Below, one piece after another: positions 42,145 through 50,674 of a DNA stretch of 60,001 nucleotides. The notes below the pieces were generated by a model that had not been told where the DNA came from, did no database searches, and saw nothing but the letters and a program-made list of their open reading frames with translations. Each line of letters begins with the position of its first letter. The first letter of the stretch is position 1. The stretch is from Hyphomicrobiales bacterium (lineage in GTDB: Bacteria; Pseudomonadota; Alphaproteobacteria; Rhizobiales; Xanthobacteraceae). The translations under genes and the position numbers were made by a program. The DNA is taken from assembly GCA_016185205.1 (NCBI GenBank), contig JACPOA010000028.1, positions 1 to 60,001 of the forward strand. The letters are read 5' to 3'.

Positions 42145-42612
42145 ATGCGAACCGTACAACGACTGTTCGTCGTCGTTTTAGTCGTGGGCATGTCGTCTTC
42201 GGTAATCGCTGGTGACTATGACCCCATACCAAAAGGATGGAGCATAAAGATTGGCTTGCCAGGGACATTATCAGTCGGAGCGCAATACTGCACGGAATTG
42301 GGTAAGTGTCAGTATGTTGGAAACGATATTGTTGGGTTCACAATTGGTGGAACGGCTGTCGGAGGCATACAGGGTTGTCAGAGCAGGCCCGACGCTGAGC
42401 CGTGCATGAAAGCCAGAATACCTGTGGAGGTTCTCGCTGCGAGTCCCACTGGAAGCGTCATCGTGCGTCTGAAGGGACGAAACTTTGCGGTAGGCGGCGT
42501 GCAATGGTACAAACGAATGCCTGACGGGTCGTTCATTGGTGGCCCTGTGTCTGTCATCTACCAAGGCGTCAGCACACCATTGCAGATGTATAAGCCGACG
42601 CCTGCCAGATGA
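42145..42612 (+). CDS. Exported hypothetical protein
   Basis: 155 residues. Signal peptide MRTVQRLFVVVLVVGMSSSVIAG; the mature part begins DYDPIPKGWSIKIG and is beta-rich, with cysteines at CTELGKCQ, GCQS and EPCMKAR that could make disulfides. It contains an invasion-protein-like hint (VGNDIVGFTIGG ... IPVEV ... VIVRLKGRNFAVGG), resembling distantly the secreted IalB-type beta-barrel layout, but I cannot confirm this. ATG 42145 with GGGAGTCCAATT upstream is preferred to the GTG at 42127. Confidence 0.65.
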   Translation: MRTVQRLFVVVLVVGMSSSVIAGDYDPIPKGWSIKIGLPGTLSVGAQYCTELGKCQYVGNDIVGFTIGGTAVGGIQGCQSRPDAEPCMKARIPVEVLAASPTGSVIVRLKGRNFAVGGVQWYKRMPDGSFIGGPVSVIYQGVSTPLQMYKPTPAR

Positions 42613-42713
42613 ACTGTTATGCCACAAGCCGCTAATGCTGGATTTTGTGAGACGACCAACCCTTGATTAGGAGATTGGCTTTCCGTTAAACCCAAGACGC
42701 GCCGCTATAGCAG

Positions 42714-43205
42714 CTAGATTTTTGAGAAGTCCAAATATTGGTGCATCGCGGCTCTCAACTTCGATAAGCCTTCCTCGAATACCCTAAGCTGAATGTCAGT
42801 CGTCTTATTGAATTGCTCCATTAGAAATTTAGGGTCGGACTTGTATTTCTCGCTATTTTCTTTGAAGCCAATGACCGCTGCACCCGCGTCGAGTAGCATT
42901 TTCAGCGTGTCCGGAATGCCGGACTCCTTCGTAAACAGGAAGTCAGACTCCTGATAGGCCCTAAAAAATCGCGTGCGCGCCGCTTTCTGTTCCAGCGTCC
43001 CCTCCCATGAAATCATGGCCTCGTAGAAGTCGAAGATGCTGCTGAAGATTTCAAATCGCCGGTCATAGAGATCGAGGCGGAGCTTTTCTTTCGCTATACG
43101 CGCTTGCTCTTTAGCTATCTCCCTTTGGTGCCATGCGAAGTAACCAGTGACGCAAACGACAACGATGGCAGCGAAGGTAGTGGCAATCGGTTGATACAGA
43201 TACAT
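42714..43205 (-). CDS. Membrane-anchored hypothetical protein
   Basis: 163 residues. One N-terminal transmembrane helix (IATTFAAIVVVCVTGYFAW, about 6-24) is followed by a charged coiled coil (HQREIAKEQARIAKEKLRLDLYDRRFEIFSSIFDFYEAM) and a helical cytosolic domain. This is the look of many small anchored proteins of unknown role, sometimes partners or immunity proteins in phage-derived loci. It follows the MuF-like gene after 35 bp on the same strand and is probably co-transcribed with it. The start may be upstream (up to 43310), which would overlap that gene. Confidence 0.65.
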   Translation of the reverse strand: MYLYQPIATTFAAIVVVCVTGYFAWHQREIAKEQARIAKEKLRLDLYDRRFEIFSSIFDFYEAMISWEGTLEQKAARTRFFRAYQESDFLFTKESGIPDTLKMLLDAGAAVIGFKENSEKYKSDPKFLMEQFNKTTDIQLRVFEEGLSKLRAAMHQYLDFSKI

Positions 43206-43240
43206 AAGATGGCCCTGCCACCTAAATGGTGCGCGGAGGT

Positions 43241-43753
43241 TTATGAAAAGCCGGGGACGATTGATTTCGACACGCATCGACATCCCGGCTCTACTCCGGG
43301 CCATGTCCATTTGCCATCAACAAACATTCCCTTGCTGACATCGAATGGCTTGCCGTTTGCTGCCCTGTGGGCCGCATCTTGCCGGTTCTCTTGGTCAGTG
43401 GGGTTCTTTCGATTTATTTTACAAGGTGCGCCGGAGTAAAGCCACTTCGCTTGCATTATACCAAGTGACTCTTGGCGCGTCCTCTGCATGATTGCCGTGG
43501 CTTTATTATTCAAAAGGCGCGCGATCTCCGCTGCTCTTTGTTTCGTCATGCCGTTGATGTTCATTTGCATGAGAACATTATAAAGCACTTGCAAATCCCC
43601 ACCTGCGGATATTGAGCGCAGCGCCGCGTCATAGACCTGCTCGAAATTATTTTTATCTATCTCCCCAAGAAGCATTATATTTTTCCTGAGATCGGCCTTC
43701 ACTGTCTCAGTGACCCTCGAAGCATCAAACTTGACTGTAGGAATGCCAGACAT
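43241..43753 (-). CDS. Orphan phage Mu gpF-like (MuF / head morphogenesis) domain protein
   Basis: 170 residues. The C-terminal half, from IARLLNNKATAIMQRTRQES to the end, has the MuF signature: an W-x-YSGAPCK motif, AHRAANGKPFDVSKGMFVDGKWTWPGVEPGCRC and VSKSIVPGF, where the DG...PG..PGCRC segment is diagnostic of phage minor head proteins. No portal, terminase or capsid gene is nearby and the protein is shorter than full gpF. The N-terminal half (VTETVKADLRKNIMLLGEIDKNNFEQVYDAALRS) is helical. It starts at 43753 after AGAGGCAGCCACT. It could be a prophage relic or a domesticated MuF domain. Confidence 0.6.
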   Translation of the reverse strand: MSGIPTVKFDASRVTETVKADLRKNIMLLGEIDKNNFEQVYDAALRSISAGGDLQVLYNVLMQMNINGMTKQRAAEIARLLNNKATAIMQRTRQESLGIMQAKWLYSGAPCKINRKNPTDQENRQDAAHRAANGKPFDVSKGMFVDGKWTWPGVEPGCRCVSKSIVPGFS

Positions 43754-44020
43754 AGTGGCTGCCTCTCTGGTCCCGCGCATTGCAACCTATTAGGGCAGCG
43801 CGGGCAAGAGGGTAGCTTCCCGATACGCTTGCGAAGCATCTTGCTCACGCATGGGCGCTCGCGCGGACTGGTCAATCCAAGTCTCGGCAGGCGTCATTAA
43901 TTCCGGCGAGCAAAGAGAAAAGCCAATGCGATTTGGCGAGCGGGGATAAGTTTTTTCGCCCGCGCTTTTCACCCGGCGGGATGCCTTGCGCGGGCCTAAA
44001 TCGCCCACCAAATAAGCCTC

Positions 44021-44371
44021 ATGGCATTCGGAACGGCGGCATTCTGGCGACGCGACGATGACAAAGACAGCGCGCTCAGGCGCAGCTTCCGGCGCAAGAC
44101 GCGGCGCGTCGCCGCGCGGCTGCCGTTTGCCGAAGATCTGCTCGCCGCCTATTACTGCGCCTTCGATCGCGACACGCCGCTGCAGGTGAAGGCGACGCTG
44201 GTCGGCGCCATCGCCTATTTCGTGCTGCCGCTCGATGCCATCCCGGACGTGTTGCCGGTGCTCGGCTTTACCGACGATGCCGCGGTGCTGGCCATCGCCA
44301 TCAAGCTGGTAGCGAGCAGCATCCGGCCCGAGCACAAGAAAGCGGCGCGCGATGCTTTGGCCAGGCTTTAG
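44021..44371 (+). CDS. DUF1232 (YkvA-like) membrane protein
   Basis: 116 residues. After a basic N-terminus (WRRDDDKDSALRRSFRRKTRRVAARL), the DUF1232 core is intact: AYYCAFDRDTPLQVKATLVGAIAYFVLPLDAIPDVLPVLGFTDDAAVLAIAIKL, two short hydrophobic helices with the PLDxIPD motif. Function unknown. This is the complete member of the duplicated pair whose 5' fragment lies at 41261-41347. Base composition returns to the genome norm within this gene. Confidence 0.9.
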   Translation: MAFGTAAFWRRDDDKDSALRRSFRRKTRRVAARLPFAEDLLAAYYCAFDRDTPLQVKATLVGAIAYFVLPLDAIPDVLPVLGFTDDAAVLAIAIKLVASSIRPEHKKAARDALARL

Positions 44372-44749
44372 AGATTGCGCATGAACTAGACCGCATACTC
44401 ATTAATCGAGGATGGTGAGCAACGGTTGGCCGATGTCCGCGATGCGCCGTTAGCGACCAAAATAGTGCGGCGCCGCGAACGCGGCGACGTGCCATAAGCG
44501 GCTCATGCACTGCAGCAATCCTTTTTATTCGTGCACCTCGTCGGTATCGGCGAGCAGGGCCAGAACCGGTTCGAATATGATCGCGTAGCGAAAAAGTCAA
44601 AATGGCGCGAATAATTCGGGTTTACTGTCCCAAGAGGCGTATGTAGCCGCCATTTGATAATTCATGATGACTCGTATAATTTTGGCCCTAAGAAGGCCGT
44701 CGATCGGCGAACGTTTCCATACACTTGCAGTATAATACGGACGGGAACA
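44372..44749. other. Intergenic region upstream of the histidine kinase
   Basis: No gene found. It holds one copy of a 22-bp direct repeat (44442-44463), a small hairpin gccgcgaacgcggc near 44470, and close to the kinase start the sequence acttgcagtataatacgg, in which TATAAT could be a -10 box about 15 bp before the proposed GTG start. Confidence 0.5.
44442..44463 (+). repeat. 22-bp direct repeat, left copy, flanking the kinase/regulator pair
   Basis: Identical to 47028-47049 over 22 bases (atgcgccgttagcgac plus caaaat). The bases just outside are also similar in part (ggccgatgtccgcg versus ggccattgcccgct). Confidence 0.8.
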
Positions 44750-46447
44750 GTGGCGCTGGGATTGCGGCTTTCTCTTCTCATTTTGCTGGCTTCGTTGCCG
44801 GTATTCCTGATTCAACTCGTCCACGACATTGAACTTCGCAAAAATCGCGAGGACGCAATTCTTAGCACGGCGGAGACCTTGGCTAGCCTAGTGGCCGCTC
44901 GAAATGATCGAATCGTCGAAGGTTCTCGTCTCCTGCTTATTGCAGCGTCCTATCTCCAATCGATACGCGATAAGAACGCGGAACAGTGCAACGTGCGCTT
45001 GCGTGAGATTACCGAACAAGTCCCTGAATTGACCGCCATGGCTGTTCTATCTCCGACCGGAGAAAGGTGGTGCGTCAGCCTTGCTGGAACGGGCGGGCTT
45101 AACCTCGCCGATCGAGAATATTTTCAGGCCACCATCCGCTCCGGCACGATGCAGACCAGCAACTTCATCGTCGGCCGGCAAACGGGTGAAGGCAGCATTG
45201 TCTTTACTTACCCTATTCGCGGACCAACGGGCGACATCGAGTCCGTGGTTTTTTTGGCGTACAGAACGAGTGTGCTTTCGCGGATGCTTAATGAACCTAC
45301 TCTTCCAGCCGGTGCCGTTGTTGCCCTTCTGGGACGGGATGGAGTAGTGGCCGCCAGATGGCCAGACCCTGCCAACTGGGTCGGTAAAAACCTTTCATCG
45401 TCCGATGTGATCGTCCGGGCGATCAACGATCGGCGCGGTAAACAGCGGGGCGTCGCCGACTGGGCTGGCCCCGGCGAATACGCCTTCGCGTTTGCCCCAG
45501 TGAATCCCCCGACCAATCTCACCGTGGTGTTGGGCTTGCCGCTCACCGCCACATTGCAGGAAGTTGAGTCGATTTTCTGGCGGGAGGTAGCTTGGACAAC
45601 TCTAATTTTTTCGTTGGCTGCCGCGCTTGCGATGATTGGCGCACACCTCATGGTGGGACGGCCCATTCGACAGCTCAGCGCATCGGTCGACGCCTTGGCT
45701 CAAGGCGATTTCAGATCCGGCCAATCAGTCTCGGTGCGGGGAAGCAAGGAACTAAATTTCCTGGCTGTACACTTCAAGGATATGGCGAAGACGCTTGAAC
45801 AGCGCCAATCTCAGCTAGTAGAAGCCGTGAAACACAAGGAACTCTTGATCAAGGAAGTCAATCACCGCGTAAAAAACAGTCTGCAGCTCGTTGCCAGCCT
45901 TTTTGGGTTGCAGCGCGCTAACATCAAAGACCCAGAAGCCCGTCTTCAATTCGACGAGGCCGGCCGCCGTATCAACACCGTCGCGCAGATTCACCAGCGT
46001 CTCTATCAGGACGAAAACGTCGATCAGGTTTCCTTCGATCGCTACTTGGAAGAATTTTGTCGCGAACTAAATAGCGCGATGGGCGGGGCTGGAAAGATTT
46101 CAATTGTTTGCGAGACCGCGCCGTGTCACTTGCCGACGGATCAAGTTATCCCCGCAGCTTTGATGATCAACGAGCTGATTACCAACGCATTCAAGTACAG
46201 TTATCCTGGCGAACGGGATGGGACGATTCGCGTCGGATGCCGGCCAGAACGCGATATCCTTATTATTTCGGTCGCGGATGATGGCATTCGACTATCAGAG
46301 GACTTCGACCCTGCCTCAAGCAAGGGGCTCGGCATGAGAATGATAACGGCTTTGGCCAAGCAGCTCCGTGCCAGTCTGGAAGTGGTGCAAAATCCAACAG
46401 GCAAGTCATTCGTAATTAAAGTTCCCCTCCGAAAGGAATCCAAATGA
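44750..46447 (+). CDS. Membrane sensor histidine kinase (HisKA_2 family) with extracytoplasmic domain
   Basis: 565 residues. First transmembrane helix at about 5-24 (LSLLILLASLPVFLIQLV), a periplasmic dCache-like sensor (about 30-250, with MAVLSPTGERWCVS and LADREYFQATIRSG), second helix near 285-305, a HAMP-like linker (RPIRQLSASVDALAQGDF), phospho-acceptor His372 in EVNHRVKNSLQLVASLFGLQ, and the ATPase N-box LMINELITNAFKYSY. I place the start at GTG 44750 after GGACGGGA; a TTG at 44654 is in frame. It is translationally coupled (ATGA) to the receiver gene. Confidence 0.88.
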   Translation: MALGLRLSLLILLASLPVFLIQLVHDIELRKNREDAILSTAETLASLVAARNDRIVEGSRLLLIAASYLQSIRDKNAEQCNVRLREITEQVPELTAMAVLSPTGERWCVSLAGTGGLNLADREYFQATIRSGTMQTSNFIVGRQTGEGSIVFTYPIRGPTGDIESVVFLAYRTSVLSRMLNEPTLPAGAVVALLGRDGVVAARWPDPANWVGKNLSSSDVIVRAINDRRGKQRGVADWAGPGEYAFAFAPVNPPTNLTVVLGLPLTATLQEVESIFWREVAWTTLIFSLAAALAMIGAHLMVGRPIRQLSASVDALAQGDFRSGQSVSVRGSKELNFLAVHFKDMAKTLEQRQSQLVEAVKHKELLIKEVNHRVKNSLQLVASLFGLQRANIKDPEARLQFDEAGRRINTVAQIHQRLYQDENVDQVSFDRYLEEFCRELNSAMGGAGKISIVCETAPCHLPTDQVIPAALMINELITNAFKYSYPGERDGTIRVGCRPERDILIISVADDGIRLSEDFDPASSKGLGMRMITALAKQLRASLEVVQNPTGKSFVIKVPLRKESK

Positions 46448-46926
46448 TCCAAATTGAACCCTCATTACTTCCAGAGGTCAATTTCATGACCATGGGTACC
46501 GATGATGAGAATGGAAACAAAGCTTCCGACGAGAAGAATCGCGGGTCCCACACAGGCCTAGGCTTGCGAGTCCTTATCGTGGAGGACGAGGCTCTTGTCG
46601 CTATCAATATGGAAAGCGCCTTAGCCGAGGCGGGATTCGAAATTGTGGGCACTGTAGACACGGAGGCCGATGCAGTGGCCGAGGCGGAACGCATACGTCC
46701 GGATATTGTTCTTATGGACATTACGCTTCGCGAAGGCGACGGAATCTCGGCCGCCAAAGAAATTCAGAAGAAATTTAAAACGCACGTCATTTTTATCTCC
46801 GGAAATTCTGATCCGAGCACGCTTGCTGCGGCCGAAAAGATCAACCCAGCGGGGTTTATTCGAAAGCCCTTTGTCACAGATCGTTTCGCCATGCTGGTTT
46901 TGGACGCGGTCGCGCCTGAGAACTGA
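46444..46926 (+). CDS. Single-domain response regulator
   Basis: 160 residues. A 40-residue acidic N-terminal extension is followed by a receiver domain: VLIVEDEALVAINMESAL, phospho-acceptor Asp92 in IVLMDITLREGDG, FISGNS with serine at the usual Thr/Ser switch, and the lysine in IRKPF. There is no output domain, so it signals through another protein or acts as a phosphate sink, as expected for HisKA_2/HWE kinase partners in the general stress response of alphaproteobacteria. The start overlaps the kinase stop by 4 nt. Confidence 0.9.
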   Translation: MIQIEPSLLPEVNFMTMGTDDENGNKASDEKNRGSHTGLGLRVLIVEDEALVAINMESALAEAGFEIVGTVDTEADAVAEAERIRPDIVLMDITLREGDGISAAKEIQKKFKTHVIFISGNSDPSTLAAAEKINPAGFIRKPFVTDRFAMLVLDAVAPEN

Positions 46927-47027
46927 GCAGTATACCTTCGCCAAGAAGCCCCGTTTGGCACTGCCAATGTCGTAGTTGAGTCATTTGCGACCGACCGATT
47001 CAACATCAATTCCGGCCATTGCCCGCT

Positions 47028-47049
47028 ATGCGCCGTTAGCGACCAAAAT
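47028..47049 (+). repeat. 22-bp direct repeat, right copy, flanking the kinase/regulator pair
   Basis: Exact match to 44442-44463, lying 101 bp after the response-regulator stop. No other feature is seen in 46927-47128. Confidence 0.8.
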
Positions 47050-47128
47050 GCCGCGCGCGAGAAGCTGACGAATTTGTAGCCCGCTCATTCCCGCGTCGCG
47101 GGGATGAACGGAACGAGTAGCGGTCCTG

Positions 47129-48103
47129 CTAAGGCCTTAGAATGACCTTACCCATCACTTGCCGCGCGGCGATCGCCTTGAGCGCGGCCGCTGCTTGCTC
47201 GAGCGGATAGACCGCCTGCACATGCGGCGACAATTTCCCCTCCGCGCACCAATTCAGAATTTGCCTCATATTGGCGCGCTGGCCTTCGCGGTCACGTTCG
47301 ATCCAGGCGCCCCAGTAGACGCCGAGCACGTCATAGCTGCGCAGCAGGATCAGGTTGAGCGGCAGTTTCGGCATGTCGCCGGCGGCAAAGCCGATGATCA
47401 GGAAGCGCCCGCCCCAATCCATGCCGCGAAGTGCTGCTTCGCTTTGCGCCCCGCCGATTGGATCGTAGACCACGTCGACGCCCTTGCCGCCGGTGAGCTG
47501 GCGCAGCGCGTCCTTGAGATCGCTGGTGGCATAGTTCACGCCATCGTCGGCGCCATGCTCGCGCGTGAAGGCGACCTTGTCGTCGGATGAGGCGCAGGCG
47601 ATCACGCGCGCGCCCATCAGCTTGCCGATCTCGACCGCCGACAGGCCGGTGCCGCCGGCGGCACCCAACACCGCCAATGCTTCGCCCGGCTTGAGCTTGG
47701 CGCGATCCTTCAGGGCGTGCAGCGTCGTGCCATAGGTGATGGTCACGCCGGCGGCATGGTCGAAATCCAGGCCGGCCGGCATGGCCACGAGCTGGGAGGC
47801 CTCGACCGCGACCTTCTCGCGCGCGGCGCCCCAGCCGATATTGCCGATGACGTTGTCGCCGACGTTGACGCCGGTGACGCCGGCGCCGACGCTTTCGACC
47901 ACGCCGGCGAATTCGGCGGCGGGCGAGAACGGAAAGGGCGGCTTATGCTGGTATTTGCCGGCGATGATCAGCATGTCGAAGAAATTCAGCGCGGCGGCTT
48001 TGACGTGCACCACCGCCTGGCCGGCGCCGGCGCTGGGTTCGGCGATATCGGCAAGTGAGAGCTCGTCGGGCGGGCCGTAATGGGTGCAGAGCAGGGCTTT
48101 CAT
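47129..48103 (-). CDS. NADPH:quinone oxidoreductase-like (zinc-free MDR family)
   Basis: 324 residues, medium-chain dehydrogenase fold. The NADPH motif AVLGAAGGTGLSAVEIGKLMGARVI and the sequence KAAALNFFDMLIIAGKYQHKPPFPFSPAAEFAGVV follow the QOR family, which lacks the catalytic zinc ligands of alcohol dehydrogenases. Probably reduces quinones or activated enones; the exact substrate is not readable. The C-terminal VMGKVILRP is the family's usual end. It is divergent from the IalB-like gene. Confidence 0.9.
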   Translation of the reverse strand: MKALLCTHYGPPDELSLADIAEPSAGAGQAVVHVKAAALNFFDMLIIAGKYQHKPPFPFSPAAEFAGVVESVGAGVTGVNVGDNVIGNIGWGAAREKVAVEASQLVAMPAGLDFDHAAGVTITYGTTLHALKDRAKLKPGEALAVLGAAGGTGLSAVEIGKLMGARVIACASSDDKVAFTREHGADDGVNYATSDLKDALRQLTGGKGVDVVYDPIGGAQSEAALRGMDWGGRFLIIGFAAGDMPKLPLNLILLRSYDVLGVYWGAWIERDREGQRANMRQILNWCAEGKLSPHVQAVYPLEQAAAALKAIAARQVMGKVILRP

Positions 48104-48296
48104 GGCGGTCGCCTATATGGACGATGGTTTTGCCGTGGCCAAGCCGGCCAAATGGCGCCGTTAACCGTTCCGCGGCTATTCTCGCAGCCGGCGGCGTAAT
48201 ACCGTCTTCACATTGCCGATTTTCGCCCATAATAGGCTAATATCCAACGATTCCTGCGAGACGTTCCAGGACCGTCAACCTGACCGGTAGCGCCCG

Positions 48297-48848
48297 ATGA
48301 AGAAGACCTTATTGCTCCACAGCCGGCTGGCCGTGTTGGCCGCGTTCGCCTGTGCATTCGCCACCGCCGCATCGGCGCAGACCAAGAAGCCCGACCCCAC
48401 CGAGCAGGCCGTGCTGCTCGGGCAATTCGGCGACTGGGGCGCCTATAAGGCGACGCCGGGCGGCAAGAAGGTCTGCTTCGCGCTCTCCAAGCCGACCTCG
48501 GGGGCCACCGAGCCGGCCGGCCGTAAACGCGACCCCTCCTATGCCTTCGTCTCGACGCGTCCGGCGGAGAAGGTGAAGAACGAGGTCTCGGTGATCGTCG
48601 GCTATCCGCAGAAGCCTGGATTCGATGCCGCCGCCACCGTCGGTTCGGCCCATTACGTGATGTACACGCTGAACGACGGCGCCTGGGTGAAGAACGCTGC
48701 CGAGGAAGCGCAGATGGTCGATGCCATGCGCAAGGGTTCCGATCTGGTGATCAAGAGCGAATCCGCGCTCGGCACCAAAACCACCGACACCTATTCGCTC
48801 AAGGGCATGGCGCAGGCGCTCGATAAGGTGGCGGAAGAGTGCAAATAG
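48297..48848 (+). CDS. Invasion-associated locus B (IalB) family protein
   Basis: 183 residues. A signal peptide (LAVLAAFACAFATAASAQ) precedes the IalB domain with GQFGDWGAYKATPGGKKVCFALSKPTS, NEVSVIVGYP and the closing AEEAQMVDAMRKGSDLVIKSES and TDTYSLKGMAQALDKVAEECK. These periplasmic proteins are widespread in Rhizobiales; IalB of Bartonella is linked to erythrocyte invasion, but in free-living species the role is unknown. The family's cysteine pair is represented by VCFAL and EECK. Monocistronic. Confidence 0.9.
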   Translation: MKKTLLLHSRLAVLAAFACAFATAASAQTKKPDPTEQAVLLGQFGDWGAYKATPGGKKVCFALSKPTSGATEPAGRKRDPSYAFVSTRPAEKVKNEVSVIVGYPQKPGFDAAATVGSAHYVMYTLNDGAWVKNAAEEAQMVDAMRKGSDLVIKSESALGTKTTDTYSLKGMAQALDKVAEECK

Positions 48849-48883
48849 GGCCTTCGCTGCCTACATGCTAAACGGCGGCCTCG

Positions 48884-48916
48884 GCGCTTCTTCCCCTCTC
48901 CCACAAGGGGAAGCGC
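48884..48916 (+). terminator. Possible terminator after the IalB-family gene
   Basis: Stem of gcgcttcttcccct with aggggaagcgc around a short loop, 35 bp after the stop. The left arm has three unpaired bases and no T-tract follows, so it may equally be a fragment of the mosaic repeat seen at 2339-2496 (cccctctcccacaagggg). Confidence 0.35.
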
Positions 48917-48950
48917 GCTTGTGGCACCACCTATGTTAGTTTGAGTTCTG

Positions 48951-50201
48951 ATGACAACCATGGCTCCTCATACCGACGCGGCATCGGCGGCGCCTTTCGT
49001 CGAGAAGACGCCGCTCGAGCGCTATGTCGCGCCCGAGAAGCCGTCGCTGGTCGGCGTCACGCGCGCGCAGCTGGCCGCGCTCCTGGGCGCCGTCGGCGTG
49101 CCGGAAGCGCAGCGCAAGATGCGCGTGCAGCAGCTCTGGCACTGGATCTATTTCCGCGGTTTCACCGAATTCGATCAGATGACCAGCCTGTCGAAGGAGC
49201 TGCGCGCGACACTGGCCGAGAATTTCACTTTGGCGCGTCCCGAAGTGGTGGCCGAGCAGATCTCGGTCGACGGCACCCGCAAGTGGCTGCTGCGGCTGCC
49301 GGGCGAGGTGCAAGATAAGGGGATTGGCGAGCGTCCGCACGAAGTCGAATGCGTCTACATCCCCGACACCGAGCGCGGCACGTTGTGCGTCTCCAGTCAG
49401 GTCGGCTGCACGCTCACCTGCTCGTTCTGCCACACCGGCACGCAGCGCTTCGTGCGCAACCTGACCGCCGACGAGATCGTCGGCCAGGTGATGGTGGCAC
49501 GCGATCGGCTGGGCGACTGGCCGGGCGGCACGCGCCCGAGCGACGGCGTCATCCCGACCGGCGATCGCTGCGTCACCAACGTGGTGATGATGGGCATGGG
49601 CGAGCCGCTCTACAATCTCGACGCGGTGCGCGACGCACTGCTGATCGTCGCCGACGGCGAGGGGCTTACCATTTCCAAGCGCCGCATCACGCTCTCCACC
49701 TCCGGCGTGGTGCCCAATATCGAACGCGCCGGCGCCGAGATCGGCTGCATGCTGGCGGTGTCGCTGCATGCGGTGCGCGACGAGTTGCGCAACGAGCTGG
49801 TGCCGCTCAACCGCAAATATCCGATTGCGCAATTGCTGGAGGCCTGCCGCAACTATCCCGGCGTCTCCAACGCCAAGCGCATCACCTTCGAATACGTCAT
49901 GCTCAAGGGGATCAACGATTCGATCGAAGACGCGAAATCACTTGTGCGGCTGCTCAAGGGCATCCCGGCCAAGATCAATCTGATCCCGTTCAATCCCTGG
50001 CCGGGCAGCAAATACGAATGCTCCGATTGGGAGCAGATCGAGAAATTCTCGCAAGTGGTGTTCGACGCCGGCTATGCCTCGCCGGTGCGCACGCCGCGCG
50101 GGCGCGACATTCTGGCCGCCTGCGGCCAGCTCAAGAGCGCAACCGAAAAGCTGTCCGCGCGCGAGCGCATGGCGCTGCGCGCCATGGCGATGACGGACTA
50201 G
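48951..50201 (+). CDS. rlmN: 23S rRNA (adenine-2503-C2)-methyltransferase / tRNA methyltransferase RlmN
   Basis: 416 residues. Radical SAM enzyme methylating A2503 of 23S rRNA and A37 of some tRNAs; cytosolic. The [4Fe-4S] motif [11 protein letters not shown] lies near residues 153-163, the SAM-binding GMGEPLYN follows, and the second catalytic cysteine is in [15 protein letters not shown] near the C-terminus. An alpha-type N-terminal extension of about 40 residues precedes the conserved [30 protein letters not shown] 48951 or 48960 could be the start. Confidence 0.96.
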   Translation: MTTMAPHTDAASAAPFVEKTPLERYVAPEKPSLVGVTRAQLAALLGAVGVPEAQRKMRVQQLWHWIYFRGFTEFDQMTSLSKELRATLAENFTLARPEVVAEQISVDGTRKWLLRLPGEVQDKGIGERPHEVECVYIPDTERGTLCVSSQVGCTLTCSFCHTGTQRFVRNLTADEIVGQVMVARDRLGDWPGGTRPSDGVIPTGDRCVTNVVMMGMGEPLYNLDAVRDALLIVADGEGLTISKRRITLSTSGVVPNIERAGAEIGCMLAVSLHAVRDELRNELVPLNRKYPIAQLLEACRNYPGVSNAKRITFEYVMLKGINDSIEDAKSLVRLLKGIPAKINLIPFNPWPGSKYECSDWEQIEKFSQVVFDAGYASPVRTPRGRDILAACGQLKSATEKLSARERMALRAMAMTD

Positions 50202-50204
50202 CGC

Positions 50205-50666
50205 ATGGCGCTGATCGGCCGCATCATCGTCATCGCTTTCGCCGTCATGGTCGCGAGCGTTGCGACCGGCATGGCCATCGCCATGGCCCTGCTCGGGCCG
50301 CAATGGCACGCTTTCAGTGGCGATTTCGGCGAGCGCTTCGTCTTCTGGGGAACGGCGTTCTTCGGCGCGACCTTCGCCGGCGCGGCCGGCCTGCTGCCGC
50401 TGGTGATTCTGATCGCCATTGCCGAGAGCTTCAAAATCCGTTCGCTGCTCGTGCATGCGGCGGCCGGCGCCGCGCTGCTGACGCTCGGCTATTACGCCAG
50501 CGGCATGTCGAACCGTTACGAGGAATCGATCGACCGTCCGCCGCCGCCGCTCTCGCGCGAGGCCGAGATCGCCGCCGCCGGCGGCGTGGTGTTCGGCCTG
50601 GTCTATTGGGCGATCGCCGGCCGCAAGGCCGGCCGCTGGCGCGAGCGCGGCGCACCGATGGCGTAA
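50205..50666 (+). CDS. Hypothetical membrane protein
   Basis: 153 residues with four hydrophobic helices (IIVIAFAVMVASVATGMAIAM; FWGTAFFGATFAGAAGLLPLVILIAI; LLVHAAAGAALLTLGYYA; AGGVVFGLVYWAIAG) and a short acidic loop SNRYEESIDRPPPPLSREAE. It starts 3 bp after rlmN, so it is likely co-transcribed with it, as is common in this order. No family name can be given. Confidence 0.75.
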   Translation: MALIGRIIVIAFAVMVASVATGMAIAMALLGPQWHAFSGDFGERFVFWGTAFFGATFAGAAGLLPLVILIAIAESFKIRSLLVHAAAGAALLTLGYYASGMSNRYEESIDRPPPPLSREAEIAAAGGVVFGLVYWAIAGRKAGRWRERGAPMA

Positions 50667-50674
50667 GAAAATTC

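Noticed and set aside
43790-44335. A 181-codon minus-strand frame covering the start of the intact DUF1232 gene
   Set aside because: It is antisense to a clear gene and repeats the translated shadow also seen opposite the truncated copy.
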